Shown: positions 54,203-63,223 of the stretch, one piece after another
Numbering within the stretch: the stretch's first letter is position 1
Layout: each line of letters begins with the position of its first letter
Assembly: GCA_027488735.1 (NCBI GenBank)
Contig: JAIYBB010000012.1
Coordinates: 1 to 64,000, forward strand
Reading direction: 5' to 3'
Length of the DNA stretch: 64,000 bases
DNA from: Comamonadaceae bacterium
GTDB taxonomy: Bacteria; Pseudomonadota; Gammaproteobacteria; Burkholderiales; Burkholderiaceae_C
The notes under the pieces: model-generated
What the model was told of the DNA's origin: nothing
The model's input: the letters and a program-made list of their open reading frames with translations, nothing else
The model's database searches: none
Program-made: the position numbers and the translations under genes

Positions 54203-54889
54203 GATGTCCAGCGCCACCTCAGCCACATCTTGCACCCGCCCCGTGATGCGGTCGCCAGCAACCACCGGCCCAACGCCTTCTGGTGTGCCTGTATAGATCA
54301 GATCACCGGCTTGCAGATGATAAAAAAGGGAAAGGTCAGCAATGATTTCCCTGACATTCCAAATCAATTTATTCACATCAGAGGACTGCTTGGTCTGTCC
54401 ATTGACCTCCAGCGAAATAGCACCGCTGTCAATGATCTTCTCTGGCATAGGAACTATTTCACTGCATACCGATCCATGCTCAATGTCCTTGCCCAAATCC
54501 CATGGCCGCCCTTTGTCGCGGGCAAGCAATTGCAAATCGCGACGGGTCATGTCCAGACCTGCTGCATAACCATAAATCAATTCATGCGCCCGCTCTTGAC
54601 TGACACGGAATCCGGCTTTGCCTATGGCCACCACCATCTCCATCTCGAAATGGTAATTCTGTGTCTCGGATGGATAAGGCACTTTGGCGCCACTTTGCAC
54701 AAGCGCTTGTGTCGCCTTGGTGAAGTAAAAAGGTCGTTCAGTCGATTTGTCTACAGGCTTTCCCATCTCTAGGGCATGCGCGTGGTAATTGCGTCCGACA
54801 AAAAACAATCGCTGCACCGCAAACCGTGCGCTGATACCTTTGATCGGCAAGGAAATAGTAGCGGGTGGAGGAAAAATATAAACGGCCAT
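54197..54889 (-). CDS. nagK: Fumarylpyruvate hydrolase (NagK-like, FAH family)
   Basis: A 230-residue fumarylacetoacetate hydrolase family enzyme. FFVGRNYHAHALEMG, the metal-site E-x-E in HFEMEMVVAIG, the Asp in GLDMTRRDLQ and YTGTPEGVGPV define it. It splits fumarylpyruvate into fumarate and pyruvate, the last step of the gentisate route. I chose the ATG at 54887-54889, with GGA upstream. It is 30 bases after the gentisate dioxygenase gene. Confidence 0.9.
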   Translation of the reverse strand: MAVYIFPPPATISLPIKGISARFAVQRLFFVGRNYHAHALEMGKPVDKSTERPFYFTKATQALVQSGAKVPYPSETQNYHFEMEMVVAIGKAGFRVSQERAHELIYGYAAGLDMTRRDLQLLARDKGRPWDLGKDIEHGSVCSEIVPMPEKIIDSGAISLEVNGQTKQSSDVNKLIWNVREIIADLSLFYHLQAGDLIYTGTPEGVGPVVAGDRITGRVQDVAEVALDIS

Positions 54890-54919
54890 GGTGGATTCCA
54901 ATCAATGAAAAAAATAGAT

Positions 54920-55960
54920 TCAACCGCGGTTCTCGTAGACACCGAGTTTTCGGTGCAACGGGGACTCATCAGCTATGAATAAAAAGGCTGGTCGCTGTGA
55001 ATTCAGATTGACCAAAGTCACAGCTTCGTAGCCTGGTGCGCAGCAAGTATCGGCTTCAAGCAAATGAAATTGGCTGTTGACGATATGCGTTTGCACTTCA
55101 CCTTCAATCACATGAAACACTTGGGCAGGTGAACGTGCAGGCAAGCGAAGCGACTGACCCGGGCGCAACATCAACGCATAAAAACCCAAGATATTTTCTG
55201 CATCACTTCCGGTTTCCGGGTTGGTGTACGTGACTTGAACCTGTTCGATAGCGGGATCATCCGCAGCCAACGCTTGTAATGCAGCTTTTGCATCTGTCCA
55301 TGCATAACGCAACATCGGGTAGGCTTTTTTGCTGCGCTCAAACACCTTTGTTGGAACGACTCCCCCATGGGCGTATTGCTTGTCACCGCGACCCGTTACG
55401 ACGGTTTGAGGCTTGCCATTCACATGGTAGGAGGCCTCCATGTAGTAGACCAACGGAAGGTCCAGTACATCCAACCAAATGACGGGCTCGGTCCCATCAT
55501 GGCCATGCTCATGCCATAACCCTGTGGGTGTCAGTATCAAGTCACCTCTTTGCATAGGGCATTTTTCACCGTCCACCGTGGTGTATGCGCCCTCGCCCTC
55601 CACAATCATTCGTACCGCATTAGGGGTATGCCTGTGACTCGGTGCCCATTCACCGGGCAGCAGCAACTGCATACCTAAGTAGATGGCAGAACTGGCTTGC
55701 ATCTTGTCTAAACCATGACCTGGATTGGCCAGCACCAGCACACGTCGTTCGGCTTTTTCAATCGGGGTCAGTTCCCCGGCTTTAAGAAGCAAGGGCTTGA
55801 TCGATTGGTATGGCCAGTGGATCGGACGTGTTTGACGCGTCGGAATATTCGCAGGCAACACACCACGCAAGCTTGGCCACAAAGGGACCAAGTTCAAATC
55901 CCGTAAATTTTGAACATAGTCCGCCGGTAAATCTTCTAAACGACCAAGTTCTTGGGTCAT
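54920..55960 (-). CDS. nagI: Gentisate 1,2-dioxygenase
   Basis: A 346-residue bicupin dioxygenase that opens gentisate to maleylpyruvate. The iron site is in the N-terminal cupin, [19 protein letters not shown] (about 100), followed by [20 protein letters not shown]. The second cupin runs from about 245. I chose the ATG at 55958-55960, which overlaps the ferredoxin stop (ATGA). An ATG four codons earlier is also possible. Confidence 0.93.
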   Translation of the reverse strand: MTQELGRLEDLPADYVQNLRDLNLVPLWPSLRGVLPANIPTRQTRPIHWPYQSIKPLLLKAGELTPIEKAERRVLVLANPGHGLDKMQASSAIYLGMQLLLPGEWAPSHRHTPNAVRMIVEGEGAYTTVDGEKCPMQRGDLILTPTGLWHEHGHDGTEPVIWLDVLDLPLVYYMEASYHVNGKPQTVVTGRGDKQYAHGGVVPTKVFERSKKAYPMLRYAWTDAKAALQALAADDPAIEQVQVTYTNPETGSDAENILGFYALMLRPGQSLRLPARSPAQVFHVIEGEVQTHIVNSQFHLLEADTCCAPGYEAVTLVNLNSQRPAFLFIADESPLHRKLGVYENRG

Positions 55961-56268
55961 AACTTCACCCATATTCTTGATTGGTCTATACGCACTGGGT
56001 AGGTGCGGATGTTTTCTGTCAATGGCGCACACAAGGCTTTACCGGTGCACACATCGAAACGACCTTGGTGCAAAGGACATTCAATTTCTCGCCCCTCCAA
56101 AAAACCATCGCTCATACGGGCTGCACCATGGGTGCACAGGTTGTCGGTTGCAAAAACTTCACCTTCCACTTCGTAAAGTGCAATTTCTTTGCCGCTCACC
56201 ATCACTGCAGTGACATCGCCTTGCGGCACAGCGTCGGCAGCCAATACGTCAATCCATGTATCAGTCAT
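55957..56268 (-). CDS. nagAb: Rieske ferredoxin component of salicylate 5-hydroxylase
   Basis: A 103-residue Rieske [2Fe-2S] ferredoxin. The ligands are C-T-H (about 44-46) and C-P-L-H (about 63-66), spaced by 16 residues. It carries electrons from the reductase NagAa to the oxygenase NagGH. The ATG at 56266-56268 has AAGGAA upstream. It lies between nagH (10 bases) and nagI (4-base overlap). Confidence 0.93.
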   Translation of the reverse strand: MTDTWIDVLAADAVPQGDVTAVMVSGKEIALYEVEGEVFATDNLCTHGAARMSDGFLEGREIECPLHQGRFDVCTGKALCAPLTENIRTYPVRIDQSRIWVKL

Positions 56269-56278
56269 ATGTATTTCC

Positions 56279-56758
56279 TTAAATGGGATAGATGATGGAG
56301 TTGGCAATCATTTCGCTGTCATAGACGCACAAGCGTGATTGGAATTTCAACCCTTGGCTGGTGCGAACAATGTAGTCTCGGTAAAAACCTACGGACAAAA
56401 TGGTTGAGTCGCCATCAAATTTGGTTCGAATGACGGTGTAGTTGGCTTCTGAGTGAATCCGGCTCGCATCGTCTTCAACCGACAAAACTCTGGGGGTGCC
56501 GACAATATGGCGTTGATAGTAAGGATCGTGATACAAAGTTTCCTTCACGCCGTAGACACGGTCTTTGATCATGTCTCGGCTTTCTAAGGCCAGCAAACAC
56601 AAGGGCAGACCTTGTTCGAAATTCTCTCGGGGTTGCAGCCGGTATGTGCCATCTTCCAAAAAGAAGTCTGGCCATTTTTCCCATTCCTCAGAATCACACA
56701 CCATCGCGTAATCGCTGTAGAAGTTCAAGAGTTCGAAATAGGTTTTGAAATCCATCAT
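56279..56758 (-). CDS. nagH: Salicylate 5-hydroxylase small oxygenase subunit
   Basis: A 159-residue beta subunit of a ring-hydroxylating oxygenase, with the cone-shaped NTF2-like fold. It begins [19 protein letters not shown] and contains [18 protein letters not shown] and FYRDYIV. It is a structural partner of NagG. The ATG at 56756-56758 has GGGAG eight bases upstream. A second ATG follows directly. Confidence 0.92.
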   Translation of the reverse strand: MMDFKTYFELLNFYSDYAMVCDSEEWEKWPDFFLEDGTYRLQPRENFEQGLPLCLLALESRDMIKDRVYGVKETLYHDPYYQRHIVGTPRVLSVEDDASRIHSEANYTVIRTKFDGDSTILSVGFYRDYIVRTSQGLKFQSRLCVYDSEMIANSIIYPI

Positions 56759-56760
56759 GA

Positions 56761-58020
56761 TCACTCTCCCATCACCTGACGCCAATATTTGTACATCCCG
56801 CGAATCAATGTTTCAGTAACCATGTGGTCTGTGTCGCCCACCTCATATCCACCCATTTCAACCACGGTGCGGTGCGAGGGTTTTTGTTCAAACCCTTCTT
56901 GTGACCATTCAATCACTTCCCCATCGTCTGCAGACACAAATCCTGCGGGACCAAACAAATTGGCTTGTATCAAACGGCGCTGCACCATCTCAGGGGTGTC
57001 GTCGGAAAATCCAAAATGTGTCCAGACAAAATCAAACGAGCCATGCCCATTGGGCTGAATGTGACGGGTGGAGACACTGTTGACCTGTTGCTGGATGATC
57101 AGGCTTGGGAAAATAGTGGTCATCACAGCGGTGGGGCCGTTCCACCAGGCTTCAGGGACGATGTCCAGCAAGCGCATATCGTTGAGTGTCATCTTTTCCT
57201 TGAAGCTGTCCACACCGCTGACCACGTCTTCATTATTTCCACCCTGCCCTCGGGTTGAAATCATGGCGGCATGGCGAAAGTGCTCGTCCATTTTCAATTC
57301 GGATTTATTGTCAGCTCGCCAAAGACCAAAGGTAGAAAACCACGTGTGCAACAAGCCCGGGTGATACGGGTCTTTGATATTCTCTTGCATCAACTTCCAA
57401 TTGCCGGGAATTCTTTGGCGTCGATATCCCAACACCTTGAGAGCTCGACCGTTGAATGTACGGTCAAAGTAACCCAATATGGTTGGGCCTAAAAATGCTT
57501 CTAAAGGCTCTATGTCATGGTCGAAAGAAGCAAACACCACTCCACCTCGACTTGCTACTTTGAGTTTGGTTAATCCATGCTCTTCAACTTTGAAATCCTT
57601 GGGCATGCCGCCATTTATTTTTCCATCTTGTTTCACGCCGCGCCGAAAAGGCACGCCTTGCAAATCACCTTTTACGCTGTAATTCCACTGATGATAGGGA
57701 CAGAAAAAATCTTTGGCATTGCCGTGGCGCTCGCGACAAAAACGCATGCCACGATGGGCACATACATTTTCAATCACGTTGATGCTGCCGTCCGGGTCTC
57801 TCACCATGATCACCGAGCGTTCGCCAACCACAGTGCGACGGAAATCACCCGGGTTGGGAATTTCGGCCTCTAAGCCCACATAACACCAATGCCCGTTGTA
57901 AAAAAATTTGTCCAATTCCTTTTTATACAAATCTTCACGCGTGTATGCCCAAAACGGAATGCGACTGGTACCTTCGCCTTCCCACTTCGGGTCTTTAGGG
58001 AATACGCTGGTTGTTGTCAT
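56761..58020 (-). CDS. nagG: Salicylate 5-hydroxylase large oxygenase subunit
   Basis: A 419-residue Rieske non-heme iron oxygenase. The Rieske ligands are C-A-H (about 79-81) and C-P-Y-H, spaced by 17. The mononuclear iron site [12 protein letters not shown] (D-x2-H-x4-H) sits near 205. It resembles NagG of Ralstonia U2, which makes gentisate from salicylate. The ATG at 58018-58020 has AAGGAG upstream. A substrate other than salicylate (a related hydroxybenzoate or aminobenzoate) remains possible. Confidence 0.9.
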   Translation of the reverse strand: MTTTSVFPKDPKWEGEGTSRIPFWAYTREDLYKKELDKFFYNGHWCYVGLEAEIPNPGDFRRTVVGERSVIMVRDPDGSINVIENVCAHRGMRFCRERHGNAKDFFCPYHQWNYSVKGDLQGVPFRRGVKQDGKINGGMPKDFKVEEHGLTKLKVASRGGVVFASFDHDIEPLEAFLGPTILGYFDRTFNGRALKVLGYRRQRIPGNWKLMQENIKDPYHPGLLHTWFSTFGLWRADNKSELKMDEHFRHAAMISTRGQGGNNEDVVSGVDSFKEKMTLNDMRLLDIVPEAWWNGPTAVMTTIFPSLIIQQQVNSVSTRHIQPNGHGSFDFVWTHFGFSDDTPEMVQRRLIQANLFGPAGFVSADDGEVIEWSQEGFEQKPSHRTVVEMGGYEVGDTDHMVTETLIRGMYKYWRQVMGE

Positions 58021-58042
58021 GACAAATCTCCTTGGTTCAATG

Positions 58043-59029
58043 TCAAATGCCAGAGGGGTAAAACGCATCGGCATGGATTTTTTCAAACGGCATGCCCAGT
58101 TGACGGCCCAACTGATTCAACGCTTCAACCATGGCCGGTGCGCCACAAAAATAGCCCATGAAATCGTTGAGCTGTGAAAAATCTTGGGCAATCGCATCTG
58201 TCACCAAGCCGCTGCGCATACCGGCTATCGTTGGACCCGTCGCCACCACCACATGCAACTTCAAGTCCCCATGCACAGCAGCCAGTTGCTCAAGCCGCCT
58301 TAAATCAAACACGTCTTCTTGGCTGCGTATTCCAAAATACACATGAATCGGGTTGCGCATATTGGCCGCCATGGCACCACGTACGATCGACACTATGGGC
58401 GCAATGCCCGTGCCACCACCCACACAAAGCATGGGGCCAGTGTGTTTTTGCCGCAGATAGGCAGTGCCCAACGGTCCACTGATTCGCACCGAATCGCCAA
58501 CTGCCAAAGTTGAAAAAACGTAATCAGTGACTCGGCCGCCAGGGACTAAACGAATTTGAAATTCCATCTCATCGTCGCCTGGCAAACCTGCCCATGAGTA
58601 AGGCCGTATGTGCTCAGGGGTAAATTGCAATGACGCGTACTGACCCGGCGAAAACACCAAAGGCTTTGAAGGTTTGAGTCGCAAGCGTTTGATGTCATGG
58701 GTCAATGGCTCGATTGAAACAACAGTGCCTTTGATGATTTTTGCTGGGTGTACCAGCACCTCGTCCATGTCAGGTATGGAAATGGTGCAACTGTCCGTCA
58801 GTATTGATTGGCAAGCCAACACATAAGGGTCTTTGTCTAACCGGGGATGACCAACCTCCGGCCCACTGTGGCGAACCGAGCCTTGTGTGACTTTACAGCG
58901 GCAGGTACCGCAACGACCGGACATGCAGCTGTAGGAAATCGGAACGGCATTCTCTCGCAGCACATCCAACAGGTTTTGACCGGTTTGAATCTGCAAACGC
59001 AAGTTTAGAGGGTTGACCAGCAGTTCCAT
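58043..59029 (-). CDS. nagAa: Ferredoxin reductase component of salicylate 5-hydroxylase
   Basis: A 328-residue electron-entry protein. An N-terminal plant-type [2Fe-2S] domain ([13 protein letters not shown], later LACQ) is followed by an FAD domain (RPYSWAG) and an NAD domain (GGTGIAPI). It feeds NagAb. It is the first gene of the operon; the ATG at 59027-59029 has AAGGA upstream. It is divergent from the LysR gene. Confidence 0.92.
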   Translation of the reverse strand: MELLVNPLNLRLQIQTGQNLLDVLRENAVPISYSCMSGRCGTCRCKVTQGSVRHSGPEVGHPRLDKDPYVLACQSILTDSCTISIPDMDEVLVHPAKIIKGTVVSIEPLTHDIKRLRLKPSKPLVFSPGQYASLQFTPEHIRPYSWAGLPGDDEMEFQIRLVPGGRVTDYVFSTLAVGDSVRISGPLGTAYLRQKHTGPMLCVGGGTGIAPIVSIVRGAMAANMRNPIHVYFGIRSQEDVFDLRRLEQLAAVHGDLKLHVVVATGPTIAGMRSGLVTDAIAQDFSQLNDFMGYFCGAPAMVEALNQLGRQLGMPFEKIHADAFYPSGI

Positions 59030-59106
59030 GTGATAGAAATATCCTTGATGGGTGCCATTGTCTGAAACCAAGTTTTATAAGTAAACACCTAAATTCATAT
59101 AGACTG

Positions 59107-59123
59107 TATTCATTTTGTGAATA
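59107..59123. promoter_or_regulatory. Candidate NahR/NagR operator in the divergent promoter
   Basis: TATTCA-TTTTG-TGAATA is a perfect 6-bp dyad of the LysR T-N11-A form. The half-site ATTCA and the TGA of the other arm resemble the NahR consensus ATTCAC...TGAT, recalled from the naphthalene operons. It lies 12 bases before the regulator start and 77 bases from nagAa. Confidence 0.5.
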
Positions 59124-59135
59124 GTTGTTTTGACT

Positions 59136-60038
59136 ATGGATCTCAAGCAAATTGACCTCAATCTGTTGGTGGTGTTCAACCAATTGCTGCTGAACCGCAG
59201 CGTTTCTGTCAGCGCCGACAAACTGGGCTTGTCGCAGCCGGCGGTCAGCAATGCACTTAAGAGATTGAGAAGCTTGCTCAAAGATGACTTGTTTGTGCGT
59301 ACGTCCCGGGGAATGGAGCCAACACCATACGCCATGAACCTGATTGAGCCCGTGGGCTATGCCTTGGGAATGTTGGAAACCGCTTTGAATCAACGAGACA
59401 GTTTTGACCCAGTCTCCAGCGACCGCACTTTTACCTTGGCCATCACAGATATTGGTGAAATTTATTTTATGCCGACATTGATGGAGATGCTTGCGCGCTT
59501 GGCCCCCAAAATAAAAATCAGCACCCTCAGACACCACAACGGTCACCTGAGCGATGACATGGCAGCAGGCGAAGTGGACTTGGCCATAGGATTATTGCCA
59601 AGTCTGACCACAGGTTTTTTTCAGAGGCGATTGTTCAAACAGCGCTATGTGTGCATGTTTCGACAAGGACACCCCGCAGCAAGCAACCCAATCACCTTGG
59701 CGCAATACAAATCACTTCCGCATGTGGGCATCATGTCTGAAAATACGGGACATGGGGAGCTGGTTGAATGGTTGGAGAAAAAAAACATCCACCGTCCCAT
59801 TCAATTGCACGTTCCCCACTTTGTGGCTGTCGGTCATATCCTGCACAGTTCGGATCTGATTGCCACCGTGCCAGAACGATTCGCACAAAAATGCGAACAA
59901 CCTTTTCAATTAGAGACTTCCCCGTTACCTTTCAAATTGCCCGAAATTGCAATCAATTTGTTTTGGCATGCCAAATACAACCGCGAACCCGCCAATATGT
60001 GGATGCGTCAACGGATAGTGGAATTGTTCAGTGAATAA
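59136..60038 (+). CDS. nagR: LysR-type regulator of the gentisate operon (NagR/NahR-like)
   Basis: A 300-residue LysR protein. It begins MDLKQIDLNLLVVFNQLL with the helix-turn-helix SADKLGLSQPAVSNALKRLR (about 31-50), like NahR/NagR. The effector domain runs to VELFSE. NagR activates the nag operon with salicylate as inducer. I chose the ATG at 59136; a TTG two codons earlier is less likely. The adjacent operon and the palindrome between support autoregulated divergent control. Confidence 0.88.
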   Translation: MDLKQIDLNLLVVFNQLLLNRSVSVSADKLGLSQPAVSNALKRLRSLLKDDLFVRTSRGMEPTPYAMNLIEPVGYALGMLETALNQRDSFDPVSSDRTFTLAITDIGEIYFMPTLMEMLARLAPKIKISTLRHHNGHLSDDMAAGEVDLAIGLLPSLTTGFFQRRLFKQRYVCMFRQGHPAASNPITLAQYKSLPHVGIMSENTGHGELVEWLEKKNIHRPIQLHVPHFVAVGHILHSSDLIATVPERFAQKCEQPFQLETSPLPFKLPEIAINLFWHAKYNREPANMWMRQRIVELFSE

Positions 60039-60117
60039 GATTAGCCTGACAACAAGCCAACTAAGCGTTGATCACTCACGCATTTAAGACGTGATTGCGA
60101 TGCGTGAAACACGCAGG

Positions 60118-60321
60118 TTACTTTTTCAATTGGACGGCAAACGACAACCAACCGATCATCAAACCAATGATGATGGACACCAAGGTGTGCGCGGTTGAAG
60201 AAAGTGCTGCACTTGCCGGCAGTATCAAATGGACAGCTAATGCAATGCTGGCGACCATACCGATGAAACCAGCAAATTTAGAGATGGTGTCCTTGACATC
60301 GTGAGGGGCAGGAAAAAACAT
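60118..60321 (-). CDS. Small membrane protein of unknown function
   Basis: A 67-residue protein with two predicted helices (about 16-37 and 44-63), short loops, and ends PHDVKD and QLKK. The ATG has AAGGA eight bases upstream, so translation is likely. I recognise no family. It converges with nagR across an 80-base gap that holds a 6-bp hairpin (TGCGTG-AAA-CACGCA). Confidence 0.6.
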   Translation of the reverse strand: MFFPAPHDVKDTISKFAGFIGMVASIALAVHLILPASAALSSTAHTLVSIIIGLMIGWLSFAVQLKK

Positions 60322-60517
60322 GACGGCATCCTTTCAGAATGAACAATTAACATAGCAATCACAACAAGTTTTCTATCAGTGTCGCGAACCCCGCAAACGG
60401 CGGAACGATAAAACAATACACGAACGTTTAAACCTAGGGTTATCACCTATAAACGATAGCGGCTTTAGAAAAGAATCCAGTTTTTTGTTGGCGCACTCAT
60501 CCTTAAACTCTCAAAAC

Positions 60518-60724
60518 ATGAAAAAAGCAATTGGCTACTTTCTCCTCGTCTTGTCATTCATCACTTGGGGGGCGATTGCCCTGGTTCCTTTTTTGGATTT
60601 ATCGATCGGGATAGCTACGGCTTACACAACAGGTCTTTTAATCATTGGAGAAATTGCATTTTTCTTAAGTATAGTTTTGCTTGGGAAAGATTTTTTAATG
60701 AAAATTAAAAAGTTTTGGGTCTAG
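60518..60724 (+). CDS. Transporter-suffix-domain small membrane protein
   Basis: A 68-residue protein of two helices beginning KKAIGYFLLVLSFITWGAI and ending LGKDFLMKIKKFW. It resembles the small transporter suffix domain proteins seen alone or at the end of transporters. The start at 60518 is chosen by similarity; upstream codons from 60485 are probably untranslated. No clear ribosome site. The next 253 bases to tRNA-Asn hold only a promoter candidate. Confidence 0.65.
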   Translation: MKKAIGYFLLVLSFITWGAIALVPFLDLSIGIATAYTTGLLIIGEIAFFLSIVLLGKDFLMKIKKFWV

Positions 60725-60864
60725 TTGAATTTTTTTCGAAAGCAACGGGATTGACATCACTTCACATGCCCATGCACAGTGATTGACAAAGGCTAACCCC
60801 CAATGACTCCACTGGAAACCTTGCTGATTGATTGATTACTTTTTGACATGGAAACTCAGCAAAT

Positions 60865-60893
60865 TCAGGGGCTCAAAAATTATTTGCTACAAT
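60865..60893 (+). promoter_or_regulatory. Possible promoter for tRNA-Asn
   Basis: An extended -10 TGCTACAAT (TG at 60885-60886, hexamer at 60888-60893) lies 84 bases before tRNA-Asn. The -35 position (TTCAGG or TCAGGG) is poor. It is the only convincing promoter-like element in the 60725-60977 gap. Confidence 0.4.
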
Positions 60894-60977
60894 GTTTCAT
60901 TGACGAAATGTGCGGGAGTCAACCCATAAAGGTGACACCCCTCAAGCATGTTTCTAGTTGGAAAAAACCGAATACAT

Positions 60978-61053
60978 TCCTCGATAGCTCAGTCGGTAGA
61001 GCGCCGGACTGTTAATCCGTAGGTCCCTGGTTCGAGCCCAGGTCGAGGAGCCA
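60978..61053 (+). tRNA. tRNA-Asn (GTT)
   Basis: Cloverleaf with acceptor TCCTCGA/TCGAGGA, discriminator G and encoded CCA. The D-arm is GCTCAGTCGGTAGAGC, the anticodon loop is CTGTTAA (GTT), and the T-arm is CTGG-TTCGAGC-CCAG. A terminator follows and phage-like genes begin about 150 bases beyond, as at a tRNA integration site. Confidence 0.97.
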
Positions 61054-61061
61054 AGAACGAC

Positions 61062-61090
61062 GGGCCTTGCAGCGATGCAAGGCCCTTTTT
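61062..61090 (+). terminator. Rho-independent terminator after tRNA-Asn
   Basis: A perfect 10-bp stem GGGCCTTGCA/TGCAAGGCCC with a GCGA loop is followed by five T residues, then CTTT. It begins 9 bases after the tRNA. Confidence 0.95.
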
Positions 61091-61111
61091 CTTTGCCTCG
61101 ATTTTTCAGCG

Positions 61112-61148
61112 GTAAGCACCCCTGTAAGCAGTTTTTAAAGGGTAAGCA
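61112..61148. repeat. Three direct GTAAGCA repeats beside tRNA-Asn
   Basis: GTAAGCA occurs at 61112-61118, 61124-61130 and 61142-61148, with starts 12 and 18 bases apart. The repeats lie between the tRNA terminator and the terminator of the phage genes. They could be integrase arm-type sites of an attachment region; this is inferred from position only. Confidence 0.5.
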
Positions 61149-61155
61149 AATAACT

Positions 61156-61179
61156 AAAAAACCCGGCGCACAGGCCGGG
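61156..61179 (-). terminator. Rho-independent terminator of the phage lysis genes
   Basis: On the minus strand CCCGGC, a 6-base loop and GCCGGG are followed by six T residues. It lies 33 bases beyond the endolysin stop and closes the minus-strand phage transcript. Confidence 0.9.
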
Positions 61180-61211
61180 GGTAAAGATGCCACAAATGGC
61201 AACTGCAATTC

Positions 61212-61652
61212 TTAAGCAAAAGCTCGGGTACCAGACTTATCAATGATCAACGCCTGACCTCTTGCAACAGCAACAGGTGTGTTGGGTATTGAGACGTGCG
61301 TCCACCCTCCCCCAGTCGGTGTGGCAAATTCGCGGATGACTTGGTCGTACGGCAAATCTGAGTCAATGATTGCTCTGACCACCTCGTCCGGCGTCATACC
61401 AATGACCCTGATGTCGGCTGCACACCCAAGTCGGTGCTGAGAGGTGTCTTTTGAACCTACCGCATCGTTAACCGCTTTAGAGCGGAACGCACTTGAGACC
61501 AGAATTGGCCGGGCCAAAAGATCACGGACTTGCTCAAGGAACTCAGCCAATCGGTAAAGGTTTTTAATTTCTGTTTCATTAGGTATGTTCTCCAGATCGC
61601 GGTGATCCGTGTGGGTTAGCTCAGCCAAGGTGAAGTTGGGCGACAAGTTCAT
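61212..61652 (-). CDS. Phage endolysin, M15 family D-Ala-D-Ala peptidase
   Basis: A 146-residue zinc peptidase of the M15A/YcbK-like type. The zinc site SQHRLGCAAD (S-x-H-x2-G-x-A-x-D, about 78-88) and the third ligand in WTHVSI (about 122) are intact. It cleaves the peptidoglycan stem or cross-bridge. I chose the ATG at 61650-61652, which overlaps the holin stop (ATGA), the usual holin-endolysin coupling. A longer reading would run inside the holin gene. Confidence 0.88.
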   Translation of the reverse strand: MNLSPNFTLAELTHTDHRDLENIPNETEIKNLYRLAEFLEQVRDLLARPILVSSAFRSKAVNDAVGSKDTSQHRLGCAADIRVIGMTPDEVVRAIIDSDLPYDQVIREFATPTGGGWTHVSIPNTPVAVARGQALIIDKSGTRAFA

Positions 61653-62143
61653 TTCGCTGGGGTCGAGTTGTGGATCAACTTGTCTTTGGCCTGTGAGCCA
61701 GCGGATGAGCCAAAGTAAAAAGCAATGATTCCCGTCCAAGCTGTTCCCAAACTGCCCAGCATCAGCATCAACGCATCCGATGTCTTGAAGTGATCAGTCA
61801 TCAGACCAACCAAGATGCCAAAAAATCCAACGGTGACCATGATTGCCATTGCACCGGGGAGCCATGACTGTGTTGCCACCTGCATCTCACGGGCAGATTT
61901 ACGGTCATCAACCGCCAGCTTCTCAAAGTCCAGACCCAATTCCTGTGCTCTCGCGGCCATTGCAATCTCAGCGGCTTTAATCTGGGCGATCTGATCGGCC
62001 GTGAGCTTGCCGTCAGCAATGGTTTTGTTGACGTCTTTGGGGTCAATGCCAATGGCTTTGCTTACAGCATCCACGGCCAGACCGGCCAGTGGGCCCCCTA
62101 GAGCACTGGCGATAGTTGGTGCAATTGAGCGCAGCCAATCCAT
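61649..62143 (-). CDS. Phage holin-like membrane protein
   Basis: A 164-residue protein. A soluble amphipathic half (about 1-85; DPKDVNKTIADGKLTADQIAQIKAAE) precedes two strong helices (about 95-117 and 122-146) and a basic tail. This layout is common among prophage holins of the 3TM or related families in proteobacteria. It overlaps the endolysin gene by 4 bases. It would time lysis by letting the endolysin out. The call rests on layout and neighbours. Confidence 0.75.
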   Translation of the reverse strand: MDWLRSIAPTIASALGGPLAGLAVDAVSKAIGIDPKDVNKTIADGKLTADQIAQIKAAEIAMAARAQELGLDFEKLAVDDRKSAREMQVATQSWLPGAMAIMVTVGFFGILVGLMTDHFKTSDALMLMLGSLGTAWTGIIAFYFGSSAGSQAKDKLIHNSTPAK

Positions 62144-62252
62144 AAGGACCCCACTTAGAATGATCAGAGTGGTAGCTTAAATTTGTAAGCTGGGGTTATG
62201 CGTACCTTAAGTCAAACGCACAATATAAAGCTCTAAGTTATTAAGGAATTTT

Positions 62253-63149
62253 TCAATAACAATTTGTGTTCAAAGTTGTCCCATACTTTGTAGTAGTGCA
62301 ATTTGACTGTAATCGAATAGTTTGGGGTTGTCGAGCGTTTACAGCATTCATATAAGCAGACCAAGCAACCAAACTATTTTGCACCTGTTGTTGGGCTATT
62401 TCAGTTTGTTTTAATTGAATGTCTCTATCTGCCAATAATATTGCTTGCCTGTAGTCTCGCTCTGCGGACAGAATATTTTTAGTAATTTCATATCGTCTTT
62501 GTGCAAACTCACCGTATGTCATTTTTTGCTGATACAAAGCAACGATTAGTTCTGAAATACTTGCTGTCAATTTCGATTGAAAAGACTTGATTTGCTCTGT
62601 ATATGTCTTTTGTAATGCAGTTCCAAAATTAGGCTCATTGCTCTTTAACCGGTTGAACTTGGCAATACATTCTTCGCGAAGTTTTGCCCATTTACCAATA
62701 GCTTCAACTTCCATCGCACTTGGAAAATTATCATTGGTAGCTAAATCAAATGGTACCGCTTCTTCATTCGCTAATTTGAAAAGCTGAACTTTGGAGCGAA
62801 TAATATCTAAGTCTTTAATTTGTAAATTCTTTTCACACTCAACCTGAACATCTTTGTAGGCTTCAGCACTTTGGCCGCAAGCGAAAGTAATTGTTGATTT
62901 TTGAGGTGACCAGCCAACAACACCATCTCTTTTTTCATCGATAAAGTAATAGGACTGTCCATTTTTTGAACAAAACTCATTTGCTTTCGCTATTGCATCA
63001 GTTTGTGCTCTAGTCCAACTTCCATTTAGGGATCCATACTGTGCAGTAGATGAATAGGTGTCATTAGGGTTTTTTATTATTTCTCCTGTACCACACGCAG
63101 ACAGCATCAAAACAAAAGAAGCGTAGATAAGATATGTAGTTTTTTTCAT
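62253..63149 (-). CDS. Predicted lipoprotein in the phage lysis region
   Basis: A 298-residue protein with a lipoprotein signal (lipobox LSAC, Cys about 19). The N-terminal domain holds FCSKNGQSYYF and ITFACGQ with paired cysteines. A long coiled-coil-like helical region (about 180-265; RDYRQAILLADRDIQLKQTEIAQQQ) and a C-terminal CTTTKYGTTLNTNCY motif follow. DNA here is visibly AT-richer than the flanking lysis genes, which suggests a moron. Function unknown; surface or exclusion roles are speculative. Confidence 0.7.
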   Translation of the reverse strand: MKKTTYLIYASFVLMLSACGTGEIIKNPNDTYSSTAQYGSLNGSWTRAQTDAIAKANEFCSKNGQSYYFIDEKRDGVVGWSPQKSTITFACGQSAEAYKDVQVECEKNLQIKDLDIIRSKVQLFKLANEEAVPFDLATNDNFPSAMEVEAIGKWAKLREECIAKFNRLKSNEPNFGTALQKTYTEQIKSFQSKLTASISELIVALYQQKMTYGEFAQRRYEITKNILSAERDYRQAILLADRDIQLKQTEIAQQQVQNSLVAWSAYMNAVNARQPQTIRLQSNCTTTKYGTTLNTNCY

Positions 63150-63223
63150 ATGCTTTCCTTTTGATTTCTTATTTATTTATTTCAGAGACTATCGGTATTG
63201 TAAGTGACGACTAAATATTTTCC

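Noticed and set aside
60849-61013. Short frame starting ATGGAAACTCAG that reads into tRNA-Asn
   Set aside because: It ends inside the tRNA gene, has no ribosome site, and the stretch contains the likely tRNA promoter.
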